Shown: positions 7,681 through 14,646 of the stretch, one piece after another
Layout of the letters: the number at the start of each line of letters is the position of its first letter
How positions within the stretch are numbered: position 1 is the first letter of the stretch
Source: Proteiniphilum sp.
GTDB taxonomy: Bacteria; Bacteroidota; Bacteroidia; Bacteroidales; Dysgonomonadaceae
NCBI GenBank assembly: GCA_016649795.1
Contig: JAENWZ010000014.1
Span: 1-17,773 of the forward strand
Direction: 5' to 3'
DNA length: 17,773 nt
Made by a program: the position numbers and the translations under genes
The notes under the pieces: model-generated
What the model was told of the DNA's origin: nothing
What the model saw: the letters and a program-made list of their open reading frames with translations, nothing else
Database searches by the model: none

Positions 7681-8793
7681 ATGGAGAATCCTTCAATTGA
7701 ACCTCGCCGATCTTTGCAACCATTATCATGGCTGTACGGGATTGGCGTGAATTTCCGGAATGCCCTGTTCGACAGGAATATAGTAAAACAAAGGTCATTC
7801 AACACCCCTGTTATTTGCGTAGGAAACTTAACCGTTGGCGGAACTGGAAAAACACCGCACATAGAGTACCTGATCAGGTTATTATCGCCTGACTACAAAG
7901 TGGCGGTATTAAGCAGGGGATACAAGCGCAAGAGCAAGGGCTTTCTGATTGTTGACCCAGATTCTAAAGTAAGCGACGTGGGAGATGAACCTTTGCAGAT
8001 TAAGCAAAAATACCCGGAAACACTGGTGGTGGTGGATAAGAACAGGGTGAGTGCCATCGAAAAAATCCTCTCCATCGAGAGAGAGGAACGCCCAGATTTG
8101 ATATTGCTTGACGACGGTTTTCAGCATCGCCGTGTGCAGCCCTCGCTCTCTATCCTTTTGGTGGACAGTAATCGCCCTGTATTTGAAGACTACTTGCTAC
8201 CCGCGGGATCGCTGCGCGAGCCGCTCAAGGGGAAAGAGCGAGCATCGATAGTGCTGGTTACCAAATGTAATCCCGACATGCAACCGATAGATTTCAGAAT
8301 TTATATGAACGGATTGAATCTGTACGCCTTTCAGGAGTTGTATTTCACATCGGTCAATTACGGAATGGTGAAACCTGTTTTTCCCGATTATCAGGAAGAG
8401 CGGCTTGTCCTGGATGACCTACGCAAGAAGCATGTGTTTTTAATTACCGGTATTGCGACACCACAACCGCTGGTGGATAAGCTGGAGCATAAAACATACA
8501 ACCTCTACACAAAATTCTTCCCTGATCACCATCAATTCACCGAAGAAGATGTAGAGTCCATTCGCGAAATGATTCAATCGGTGGATGATGACGATAAAAT
8601 CATTCTCACAACGGAGAAAGACGCTGTACGTTTCAGAGCATTACCTGATCTGGATGATGAGCTGAAGAAAATGCTCTACTTTTTACCCATCCGGATATCA
8701 TTCATTGAAGAGAAAGAAAAAGAATCATTCAACAATAAAATAATAGAACATGTTAGAGAATATCAAACAAACAGCAGATTATCTGAGAGGTAG
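7681..8793 (+). CDS. lpxK: Tetraacyldisaccharide 4'-kinase LpxK (lipid A synthesis)
   Basis: This 370-residue protein phosphorylates the 4' position of the lipid A disaccharide precursor, using ATP, on the inner face of the cytoplasmic membrane. The P-loop is VGNLTVGGTGKTPHIEYL (GGTGKT at 53-58), and LDDGFQHRR (144-151) is the second conserved family motif. A short hydrophobic/basic N-terminus suits membrane association. LILTTEKDAVRFRAL-type wording (here IILTTEKDAVRFRALP) near the C-terminus is also diagnostic. Its presence shows a lipid A-containing Gram-negative envelope. It starts five bases after sppA, and its last 44 nt overlap the start of the purine nucleoside phosphorylase gene in another frame, indicating close translational linkage. 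Confidence 0.96.
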   Translation: MENPSIEPRRSLQPLSWLYGIGVNFRNALFDRNIVKQRSFNTPVICVGNLTVGGTGKTPHIEYLIRLLSPDYKVAVLSRGYKRKSKGFLIVDPDSKVSDVGDEPLQIKQKYPETLVVVDKNRVSAIEKILSIEREERPDLILLDDGFQHRRVQPSLSILLVDSNRPVFEDYLLPAGSLREPLKGKERASIVLVTKCNPDMQPIDFRIYMNGLNLYAFQELYFTSVNYGMVKPVFPDYQEERLVLDDLRKKHVFLITGIATPQPLVDKLEHKTYNLYTKFFPDHHQFTEEDVESIREMIQSVDDDDKIILTTEKDAVRFRALPDLDDELKKMLYFLPIRISFIEEKEKESFNNKIIEHVREYQTNSRLSER

Positions 8794-9562
8794 AATCGGA
8801 GAAGTTCCCAATACAGCCATCATACTTGGTACCGGCCTGGGCGAGCTGGTGCATGAGATCGAAGATAAAAACGAAATACCCTACACAGAAATACCCAATT
8901 TCCCCGTCTCCACCGTAGAAGGACACAGCGGGAAACTGATCATTGGCACCCTGGGAGGTAAGAAAGTACTGGCTATGCAGGGTCGTTTCCACTATTATGA
9001 AGGGTATGATATGAAACAGGTGACCTTCCCCATCCGCGTTTTTAAAGCACTGGGTATTGAGTATCTGTTTGTGTCAAATGCTGCAGGGGGCATGAACCCC
9101 AGTTTTGATATCGGTGACATCATGCTTATTGAGGATCATATCAACATGTTCCCGGAGCATCCGCTTCACGGTAAGAACCATAACGAGCTGGGCACACGCT
9201 TTCCCGACATGAGTGAAGCCTACAACAGAGAGCTCCGCCTGATGGCGATGGAGATAGCCGGGGAAAAGAATATCAAGCTGCAGCACGGGGTATACGTAGG
9301 CGTTTCGGGACCAACTTTCGAGACACCTGCCGAATACAACTTCTTCCGCGTTATCGGCGGTGATGCGGTAGGCATGTCCACCGTCCCCGAGGTGATCGTA
9401 GCCAATCATTCCAAAATGAAAGTACTCGCCTTCTCCATCATCACCGACCTGGGTGTGATTGGTAAGATTGTGGAGGTGTCGCACGAGGATGTGCAGGAAG
9501 CTGCCAAGATAGCTCAGCCGAAGATGGCAGAGATCATGCGCACAATAATTCAAAAGATTTGA
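8750..9562 (+). CDS. punA: Purine nucleoside phosphorylase I (trimeric, inosine/guanosine type)
   Basis: This 270-residue protein has normal length for the trimeric PNP family. Visible motifs are ILGTGLGEL (phosphate loop), VEGHSGKLIIGTLGGK, AMQGRFHYYEGY, FVSNAAGGMN, and GVSGPTFETPAEYNFFRVIGGDAVGMSTVPEVIVANH, which includes the purine-binding Glu and the Met-Ser-Thr phosphate/ribose contacts. It cleaves purine (deoxy)nucleosides with phosphate to base and (deoxy)ribose-1-phosphate in purine salvage. The late Asn that favours 6-oxopurines in mammalian-type enzymes appears replaced in SIITDLGVIGK, so base preference should not be assumed. The start lies within lpxK (44-nt overlap), and the stop overlaps the thiL ATG by one base. 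Confidence 0.94.
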   Translation: MLENIKQTADYLRGRIGEVPNTAIILGTGLGELVHEIEDKNEIPYTEIPNFPVSTVEGHSGKLIIGTLGGKKVLAMQGRFHYYEGYDMKQVTFPIRVFKALGIEYLFVSNAAGGMNPSFDIGDIMLIEDHINMFPEHPLHGKNHNELGTRFPDMSEAYNRELRLMAMEIAGEKNIKLQHGVYVGVSGPTFETPAEYNFFRVIGGDAVGMSTVPEVIVANHSKMKVLAFSIITDLGVIGKIVEVSHEDVQEAAKIAQPKMAEIMRTIIQKI

Positions 9563-10593
9563 TGAACAGAACAGAGATAGCCACGCTGGGTGAATTCGGA
9601 CTGATCGATCACCTGACCAAAGATATCCAACTCAATCAGGAGTCATCCGTTAAAGGTGTTGGCGATGATGCTGCCATCGTGGATAACGGGGGCAGAAGGA
9701 CATTGGTAACGACCGACCTTCTGCTCGAGGGGATCCATTTCGATCTCATCTATGTCCCGCTGAAACATCTGGGATACAAAGCAGCAGTCGTCAACTTCTC
9801 TGACATCTATGCGATGAATGGCAGGCCACAGCAAATCACGGTGTCGTTGGGAATATCGAAACGCTTCTCTGTGGAGGATCTAGAGAGCTTTTACGAGGGC
9901 GTTAAGTTAGCCTGTGATATCTACGGAGTGGATATCGTGGGAGGTGACACCACCTCCTCTCTTACCGGCTTCACCATCAGCATCACCTGTATCGGGACGG
10001 CTGACGCAGAGAGGATCGTCTGCCGCAGTGGAGCCAAAGAGAGCGATCTGCTCTATGTTTCAGGCGATTTGGGTGCCTCCTACATGGGTCTGCAACTGCT
10101 GGAAAGAGAAAAAACAGCCTTCGACGGCACAGGAGATATCCAACCCGATTTCTCGGGAAAGGAGTACCTGCTGGAGCGACAACTTAAGCCGGAAGCGAGG
10201 AAAGATATCGTTAAATTACTGGAGGAGAACGGGATTGTCCCAACCGCGATGATCGATTTATCAGACGGGTTGTCGTCGGATATGCTCCATATCTGCAAAC
10301 AGAGCAACGTAGGTTGTCAGATTTTCGAAGAACGTCTTCCTATTGACTATCAGACCGCAATGATGGCCGAGACATTCAATATGAACGTGACCACCGTGGC
10401 ACTGAACGGCGGCGAAGATTACGAGCTGCTGTTCACCGTACCGCTCCATCTGCACGATCAAATGGAGAGCATCAAAGGTGTTCACCTGATAGGTCATATC
10501 TCTAAACCCGAAACCGGATGCTACCTGGTAACGCGCGACGGACAGGAGATGCAGCTCCGTGCACAGGGATGGAACCACATCTCTGACGAATAA
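9562..10593 (+). CDS. thiL: Thiamine-monophosphate kinase ThiL
   Basis: This 343-residue protein phosphorylates thiamine monophosphate to thiamine pyrophosphate with ATP, the last step of the cofactor pathway. Family motifs in order: KGVGDDAAIV, TTDLLLEGIHFD, AAVVNFSDIYAMNGRPQ, DIVGGDTTSS, MIDLSDGLSSDMLHIC and LNGGEDYELLFTVP, covering the metal-binding aspartates and nucleotide site. I chose the ATG at 9562, which overlaps the preceding TGA by one base (TGATG); a TTG one codon earlier would add one residue. No TPP riboswitch is visible; it is cotranscribed with punA. No other thiamine gene is present, so the neighbourhood gives no pathway clustering. Confidence 0.96.
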   Translation: MNRTEIATLGEFGLIDHLTKDIQLNQESSVKGVGDDAAIVDNGGRRTLVTTDLLLEGIHFDLIYVPLKHLGYKAAVVNFSDIYAMNGRPQQITVSLGISKRFSVEDLESFYEGVKLACDIYGVDIVGGDTTSSLTGFTISITCIGTADAERIVCRSGAKESDLLYVSGDLGASYMGLQLLEREKTAFDGTGDIQPDFSGKEYLLERQLKPEARKDIVKLLEENGIVPTAMIDLSDGLSSDMLHICKQSNVGCQIFEERLPIDYQTAMMAETFNMNVTTVALNGGEDYELLFTVPLHLHDQMESIKGVHLIGHISKPETGCYLVTRDGQEMQLRAQGWNHISDE

Positions 10594-10617
10594 AATAGTG
10601 ATATTTTTATTCACAAA

Positions 10618-10649
10618 TTTTGGAAATCCCAAAAATGCGCTTACCTTTG
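10618..10649 (+). promoter_or_regulatory. Promoter of tRNA-Phe
   Basis: TTTTG (10618-10622), a 19-nt spacer and TACCTTTG (10642-10649) match the Bacteroidota consensus exactly. The tRNA starts 22 nt after the -7 box. Confidence 0.8.
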
Positions 10650-10671
10650 CACTCGCAATTTAAGCAATGTT

Positions 10672-10744
<73 letters not shown>

Positions 10745-10748
10745 CTTG

Positions 10749-10793
10749 AAAGGAGCACTTGAATATTAGATATTCAAGTGCTCCTTTTTTTTA
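10749..10793 (+). terminator. Intrinsic terminator of tRNA-Phe
   Basis: A perfect 17-bp stem (10749-10765 with 10771-10787; core GGAGCACTTGAATA) with loop TTAGA runs into a tract of eight T residues. It is unusually strong and lies directly after the tRNA. The next 40 nt hold a small GC-rich hairpin (AGCCGG-AGCAA-CCGGCT, 10805-10821) of unknown meaning. Confidence 0.95.
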
Positions 10794-10842
10794 TATAACC
10801 TTTAAGCCGGAGCAACCGGCTATTGGCAGAAATCTTTGATAA

Positions 10843-10984
10843 AATCACAATATATTAAGATTCATCACATCTCCTTACTTGTTTAAAGCTTGATATACTT
10901 GAAAATCACATTAAAATGTGATTTTTGTTGTTTTTTCATTCAAAAAATAGTATTTTTGAGTCAATATCTCATTATATTGTGATT
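10843..10984 (+). promoter_or_regulatory. hipB promoter and operator region
   Basis: A perfect palindrome AAAATCACATT-AA-AATGTGATTTT occupies 10902-10925. A second, widely spaced pair, AATCACAATATA (10843-10854) and TATATTGTGATT (10973-10984), is perfectly complementary over 12 bases and shares the ATCACA half-site; its right half abuts the hipB ATG. A promoter, TTG (10928-10930), 20-nt spacer and TATTTTTG (10951-10958), lies between, with its -33 element next to the palindrome. This arrangement suits autorepression by HipB with possible DNA looping. The binding protein is inferred, the repeats are seen. Confidence 0.7.
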
Positions 10985-11191
10985 ATGGAAAAAATAGGAA
11001 ACACCATAAAAGAACGGCGGAAGTCACTTTCAATTACTCAAAGAGAGCTGGCTGCTTTAGCCGGGGTGAGTGTGAATACAGTAACAAAAATAGAACGCAG
11101 TGAGGGAAATTCATCACTTAAGGTCGTTATGCGTATTTTGGATACCCTTGGACTGGAAATAGATCTTAAAATAAAAACATATAAATTGTAG
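10985..11191 (+). CDS. hipB: HipB-like XRE-family antitoxin/repressor
   Basis: This 68-residue protein is almost entirely one Xre/Cro helix-turn-helix domain: IGNTIKERRKSLSITQRELAALAGVSVNTVTKIERSEGNSSLKVVMRILDTLGLEIDL, with the turn around residues 17-38. A TTG 20 codons upstream is open but lies in the promoter, so the ATG at 10985 is the start. It opens a three-gene operon (9-nt gap to hipS). In the HipBST system of E. coli O127:H6, HipB binds operator DNA and augments neutralisation while HipS is the main antitoxin; the same division is inferred. ATCACA-containing repeats surround its promoter. Confidence 0.9.
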   Translation: MEKIGNTIKERRKSLSITQRELAALAGVSVNTVTKIERSEGNSSLKVVMRILDTLGLEIDLKIKTYKL

Positions 11192-11200
11192 TAAGACATT

Positions 11201-11527
11201 ATGAGAAAAGCAAACATATATTGCAATGGGATATTTGCAGGTAAATTAGAAGAAACCATTGACAGAAAATACATATTTAGATATAACCAGGATTATTTCA
11301 ATGATTCTACGAAACCCGCCATTAGTCTTACATTATCCAAAAAAGAGCAAGAGTATCATTCTGATTATTTGTTTCCTTTTTTTTTTAATATGCTCTCGGA
11401 AGGGAGTAACAGAATGACACAAGCAAGATTACTACGGATTGATGAGAATGATCATTTTGGCATTTTATTGGCGACTGCCCAATATGACACTGCCGGAGCA
11501 ATAACCGTTGAACCTGTGACCGTATGA
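11201..11527 (+). CDS. hipS: HipS-like antitoxin (separate HipA N-subdomain 1)
   Basis: This 108-residue protein corresponds to the N-terminal subdomain of HipA (couple_hipA-type): RKANIYCNGIFAGKLEETIDRKYIFRYNQDYF, PAISLTLSKKEQEYHSDYLFPFFFNMLSEGSNR, and LRIDENDHFGILLATAQYDTAGAITVEPV. In ordinary HipA this is fused to the kinase; here it is an independent gene, ending in ATGA where hipT starts (4-nt overlap). In HipBST systems the stand-alone HipS blocks the HipT kinase and acts as the antitoxin. The clean break at the domain boundary and the proper start codon of hipT argue against a recent frameshift of a hipA gene. Confidence 0.88.
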   Translation: MRKANIYCNGIFAGKLEETIDRKYIFRYNQDYFNDSTKPAISLTLSKKEQEYHSDYLFPFFFNMLSEGSNRMTQARLLRIDENDHFGILLATAQYDTAGAITVEPVTV

Positions 11528-12525
11528 AAGCGATCAAAAACTGCCCTTCCACATTAGCAGAAGGTTATGATACATATAGCCCGATCGCGTTGAGAAGAGT
11601 GTTCGACTCTCAAAAAGTCTCCCATATGCTTTCGTATGATCCCATCGGGAAAAATGAAGAGGATGCCGATCTTTTCATGGATAACAAAAAAAGGATTTCC
11701 ATCTCAGGAGTTCAAAGTAAGTACGCTATGATTGTAAATGATGGTATGTTGAATTTGACTAATAAAGGAGAACAGGGGAAATATATTTTGAAACCAACAC
11801 CCGCGGAAATAAAAAATCCGTTGGAATGTGCTGCCAATGAGAATCTAACCATGCAAATAGCTGAGCAGGTTTTTAATATGGAAACAGCAGCTAACGCCCT
11901 GTGCTTTTTTAAAAATGGAGAGATGGCATACGTTACAAAACGTTTCGACATTGCACCTGATGGAAGCAAATACAGGGTTGAGGATTTTGCATCTCTGGCA
12001 GGTGTAACTTCCGAAAATGCCGGGAATAATTTCAAATACAGATATAGCTACGAGGATGTCGCAGAACTGATAAAAGAGTATCTACCTGCCTGGCAGGTGG
12101 AGCTCCTGAAATTTTATCGTCTTATACTTTTTAATTTCCTTTTTTCCAATGGTGATGCCCACTTGAAAAACTTTTCAATCATAGATGTGGGCGAGAATGA
12201 CTTTCGCCTTACTCCGGCGTATGATCTGCTAAACACAAAAATCCACGTCGAGGACACAGATTTCGCGCTGGATAAAGGGTTGTTTAAAACTGACAGACCG
12301 GAGCTTTTTAGAGGAGGAAAAGTAAATGGCGCATCATTCAGAGAATTTGGTTTGTTAGTCGGATTACCGGTCAGGGTGGTTGATAAAGAGTTGTCTGTTT
12401 TTACTACCAAGCATCCATTGATTGATGAATTGATACAGCGCTCTTTTTTATCGGAAAAAGTAAAAAGACAATATCGTATGCTCTACCAAACAAAACGGAA
12501 CAGGCTTGCTGAAATGACACCATAG
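11524..12525 (+). CDS. hipT: HipT-like serine/threonine kinase toxin
   Basis: This 333-residue protein is the HipA-like kinase core without N-subdomain 1. RISISGVQSKYAM contains the SIS pair (Ser59, Ser61) in the glycine-rich loop, the same motif and nearly the same position as the autophosphorylated serines of HipT (Ser57/Ser59). KYILKPTP supplies the ATP lysine; SNGDAHLKNFSI contains the catalytic Asp211, and LTPAYDLLNTKI the metal-binding Asp234. HipT from E. coli phosphorylates tryptophanyl-tRNA synthetase, while HipA targets GltX; the target here is unknown. All catalytic motifs are intact, so the toxin should be active. The gene is more AT-rich than the flanking sppA-thiL and nrf clusters, consistent with horizontal acquisition. 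It converges on the next gene, with eight bases between stops. Confidence 0.9.
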   Translation: MKAIKNCPSTLAEGYDTYSPIALRRVFDSQKVSHMLSYDPIGKNEEDADLFMDNKKRISISGVQSKYAMIVNDGMLNLTNKGEQGKYILKPTPAEIKNPLECAANENLTMQIAEQVFNMETAANALCFFKNGEMAYVTKRFDIAPDGSKYRVEDFASLAGVTSENAGNNFKYRYSYEDVAELIKEYLPAWQVELLKFYRLILFNFLFSNGDAHLKNFSIIDVGENDFRLTPAYDLLNTKIHVEDTDFALDKGLFKTDRPELFRGGKVNGASFREFGLLVGLPVRVVDKELSVFTTKHPLIDELIQRSFLSEKVKRQYRMLYQTKRNRLAEMTP

Positions 12526-12533
12526 AATCCATA

Positions 12534-12998
12534 TCACCTGCCCAGAAATGCCTGAAGATATTTATTGATGTAAAGCTGCTTTTCTTTTGATCTGTATTGC
12601 TGAATATAGCGCGGATGCTCCAGGACAGTCAATTTGTCGAACAACTTCTCCTGTGCATTCAATTTGCTGATATAGTCCGCATTCTTTTTGCCGAGAATAA
12701 AAACCTCGGATGTATCTAGGCCCATATTGATATGTTTCTTTAAGGAGTCGAACATAAACTCCTTCACATGTTCAAACAGCTCCGAATCATCGTAATAGTT
12801 CGCGTTAAGCCATTTGCCTCCTGCTGTTTGCCGGATAATAGCCAACGGGAAAGGGGAGTTGATGTAAAAATCCCCCATCACTTTCATTGTTTCGGGGTTG
12901 TCCAGAAAGGGATTCATCACTTCAAAACCTTCCGGCAGTGCACCGGCGTAGGTTAAATGACGGTTGAAAACGACCACCTTATCAGCGAATGTCAGCAT
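12534..12998 (-). pseudogene. SMUG2/DUF4918-family uracil-DNA glycosylase with an apparent in-frame internal deletion
   Basis: The 154-residue open frame combines two recognisable ends of a Bacteroidota SMUG2/DUF4918-type glycosylase. The N-terminal part is MLTFADKVVVFNRHLTYAGALPEGFEVMNPFLDNPETMKVM. From about residue 43 it continues as the C-terminal part: DFYINSPFPLAIIR, KWLNANYYDD, KKHINMGLDTSEVFILGKKNADYI, LTVLEHPRYIQQYRSKEKQLYINKYL. Family members are, as I recall them, about 230 residues. The middle, which contains the catalytic GINPGR-like motif and the FTDTKRL region, is absent, while the reading frame is kept. The HPR segment that contacts DNA remains. The product is expected to lack glycosylase activity, so I list it as a likely pseudogene; a retained non-enzymatic role is possible. 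The junction is near 12870-12878. Confidence 0.6.
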
Positions 12999-13037
12999 AA
13001 TCAGAAAATACTCAATTTAAATTCAATAAAAAGCGGC

Positions 13038-13066
13038 AAAAAAAGTTTGTGCAGCGCACAAAAACT
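13038..13066 (-). terminator. Intrinsic terminator downstream of the Crp/Fnr gene
   Basis: Read on the minus strand, TTTGTGC-GCT-GCACAAA (13062-13046) forms a 7-bp stem extended by A-T pairs and is followed by CTTTTTTT. It lies about 100 nt after the regulator's stop codon. The intervening 13067-13164 shows no gene. Confidence 0.65.
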
Positions 13067-13164
13067 GTGGAGATGCAGATCAATTACGCAAACCATTATC
13101 AACCCCAAAGATAACCAAAATGGGCAAATGATATGAGACTGTCAACCGCATTCCCCGCACGTAG

Positions 13165-13851
13165 TCAGAACATTTTCTGCAAAGCACTTCTATCCTTTAT
13201 TTTAATCTCTCGACCCTCAACATCTATGATTCCCTCCTCGGCCATCTCCATCATCACCTTCACCAGCGCGGGACGGGAAACACTAAAGAGACGTGAAATA
13301 TCCTCTTTCGATATTTTCAACCGAAAGGCATTCTCTCCTGCCGACTCCTTCAACAGATAATAGGCAAGCTTGGCACGGATACTCCGCAGGGAGACGAGAC
13401 GCAGCTTCTCGGAGAGAAACGATACCTTATTGGAGATGTAGGCCAGAAAAGCCATCATAAATTCCTCGTATTTGCGCATCAGGAAATAGACATTCTCCCT
13501 CGGGATCACCACCAGGGTACAGGGAACGCTGCAAATAGCGGAGACGGGAGAACGGTTATCGGTGGAGAAGAGAAAACCTGTCGCCATGGGATTGGGCGCC
13601 CTGAGTTGTTCCACCTTCATGAAATCACCTTTCTCATCGGCCATCTCGGTAACGATCTCTCCCTTGATCAGGATATAGAGCGATTCATAGCGTGATCCCT
13701 GAGTCACCACCACATCTCCCTTCTCATAGGTCCGCAGGGAAAAACGGACATCACGCAGAAACTCCTCCTGCCTCTCTTCCGGCACGGAACTGCACAGGGG
13801 ACACTGAAAGATGATCCTGGAGTGATCGGGGTCGGGATAAATATTGTTCAT
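13165..13851 (-). CDS. Crp/Fnr-family transcriptional regulator, probable regulator of nrfHA
   Basis: This 228-residue protein has the family's two domains. The beta-roll sensor domain (about 20-125) contains YEKGDVVVTQGSRYESLYILIKGEI; a long dimer helix follows (about 125-155), then a winged helix-turn-helix (about 155-222) with KISKEDISRLFSVSRPALVKVMMEM as recognition region. The usual cAMP phosphate-binding wording (GExxxxRSA) is absent, so cAMP is unlikely to be the ligand. There are four cysteines: Cys17 and Cys20 (FQCPLCSS) and Cys107 and Cys111 (AICSVPCTL). Their layout recalls, but does not match, the FNR iron-sulfur ligands. It is divergent from nrfHA with 150 nt between, suggesting control of nitrite reduction, perhaps in the manner of HcpR-type nitrosative-stress regulators. 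Ligand and targets are inferred. Confidence 0.85.
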   Translation of the reverse strand: MNNIYPDPDHSRIIFQCPLCSSVPEERQEEFLRDVRFSLRTYEKGDVVVTQGSRYESLYILIKGEIVTEMADEKGDFMKVEQLRAPNPMATGFLFSTDNRSPVSAICSVPCTLVVIPRENVYFLMRKYEEFMMAFLAYISNKVSFLSEKLRLVSLRSIRAKLAYYLLKESAGENAFRLKISKEDISRLFSVSRPALVKVMMEMAEEGIIDVEGREIKIKDRSALQKMF

Positions 13852-13886
13852 AAAAACTGGTTTTGTCGGACAAGGCTCACAATCAT

Positions 13887-13906
13887 TTGCTGCGATAAAT
13901 CAGCAA
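13887..13906. promoter_or_regulatory. Inverted repeat TTGCTG-N8-CAGCAA, possible Crp/Fnr site
   Basis: A perfect 6-8-6 inverted repeat lies 36 nt upstream of the regulator start. Spacing and dyad form suit a Crp/Fnr-type dimer, and the place suits autoregulation. The sequence differs from the FNR consensus TTGAT-N4-ATCAA. Confidence 0.4.
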
Positions 13907-13959
13907 TTCCTTTTCCGAAAACGAAAAATAGACATTTTTTCGCAAACGTCATAATTATT

Positions 13960-13991
13960 ACACTTTTATTGAGTGTGAATCCCTTTCTTTG
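13960..13991 (+). promoter_or_regulatory. Inverted repeat ACACT-N7-AGTGT and weak promoter before nrfH
   Basis: The dyad (13960-13976) lies 8 nt upstream of TTTCTTTG (13984-13991), a one-mismatch version of the -7 box TAnnTTTG. No clean -33 TTG is seen, so an activator-dependent promoter is plausible, with the dyad as its site. Confidence 0.4.
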
Positions 13992-14001
13992 TTAATAGTA
14001 A

Positions 14002-14622
14002 ATGATCAATAAGTGTGCTGCCATGAATAAACTGCGAAACATATGGAATGAGATCAGACCTCGCGGTGGATGGAAATATCCGGCGATCATTATCAGTGGT
14101 GCTTTCGTGGGACTGTTTATCTATACATTTTTTACTTCACGCGCCTACAGCTATCTCTCCAACGACCCGGCCACCTGTGTCAACTGCCACATCATGGGAC
14201 CCTATTACGCCACCTGGATGCACAGCTCACACGGCAGGAACACCACCTGCAACGACTGTCATGTACCGCAGGACAGCAAGGTGAGAGGTTACTATTTCAA
14301 GGCGATGGACGGATTGCGTCACTCTGCCGTATTCACCATCCGTGGTGAGGATCAGGCATTGCAGGCCATCCCCGCCAGCTCGGAGGTGATTATGGAGAAT
14401 TGCGTGAGATGTCACACACAACTCAATACGGAGTTTATCAGTACAGGTCGCATGGGCTTTAAAGAGATGAAGGAGATGGGAGGCAACGCTTGCTGGGACT
14501 GCCACAGAGATGTGCCGCACACCCGCAGTCGATCGCTCTCCTCCACTCCCAATGCCCGCATTCCGATGCCTGAGAGCAATGTGCCCGACTGGCTCCAGAA
14601 TTTGGTAAATCAAAACGAATAA
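14002..14622 (+). CDS. nrfH: NrfH, membrane tetraheme quinol dehydrogenase of nitrite reductase
   Basis: This 206-residue protein is a NapC/NirT-family cytochrome c. It has one N-terminal membrane helix (about residues 27-48) and four heme-binding CXXCH motifs: CVNCH (59), CNDCH (83), CVRCH (134) and CWDCH (164). The wording CVNCHIMGPYYATWMHSSH gives the Met that ligates heme 1 in NrfH. It oxidises menaquinol and passes electrons to NrfA in the periplasm. The start may instead be the ATG at 14023 (MNKLRNIW), which gives 199 residues and a more typical N-terminus. It is followed by nrfA after 24 nt. Confidence 0.95.
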   Translation: MINKCAAMNKLRNIWNEIRPRGGWKYPAIIISGAFVGLFIYTFFTSRAYSYLSNDPATCVNCHIMGPYYATWMHSSHGRNTTCNDCHVPQDSKVRGYYFKAMDGLRHSAVFTIRGEDQALQAIPASSEVIMENCVRCHTQLNTEFISTGRMGFKEMKEMGGNACWDCHRDVPHTRSRSLSSTPNARIPMPESNVPDWLQNLVNQNE

Positions 14623-14646
14623 CGATTACTGAAAAAAAATATTAAT

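Noticed and set aside
10925..10984. TTG-initiated extension of hipB
   Set aside because: It would start inside the operator palindrome and upstream of the -7 box; the ATG at 10985 starts exactly at the helix-turn-helix domain.
11201..12525. hipS and hipT as one frameshifted hipA
   Set aside because: The split is at the known domain boundary, both genes have proper start codons, the overlap is the usual ATGA, and the SIS motif is that of stand-alone HipT.
12526..13164. Search for a duplicated tRNA-Phe 3' end as an attachment site downstream of hipT
   Set aside because: No copy of the T-arm/acceptor sequence could be found by eye, and there is no integrase gene in the window.
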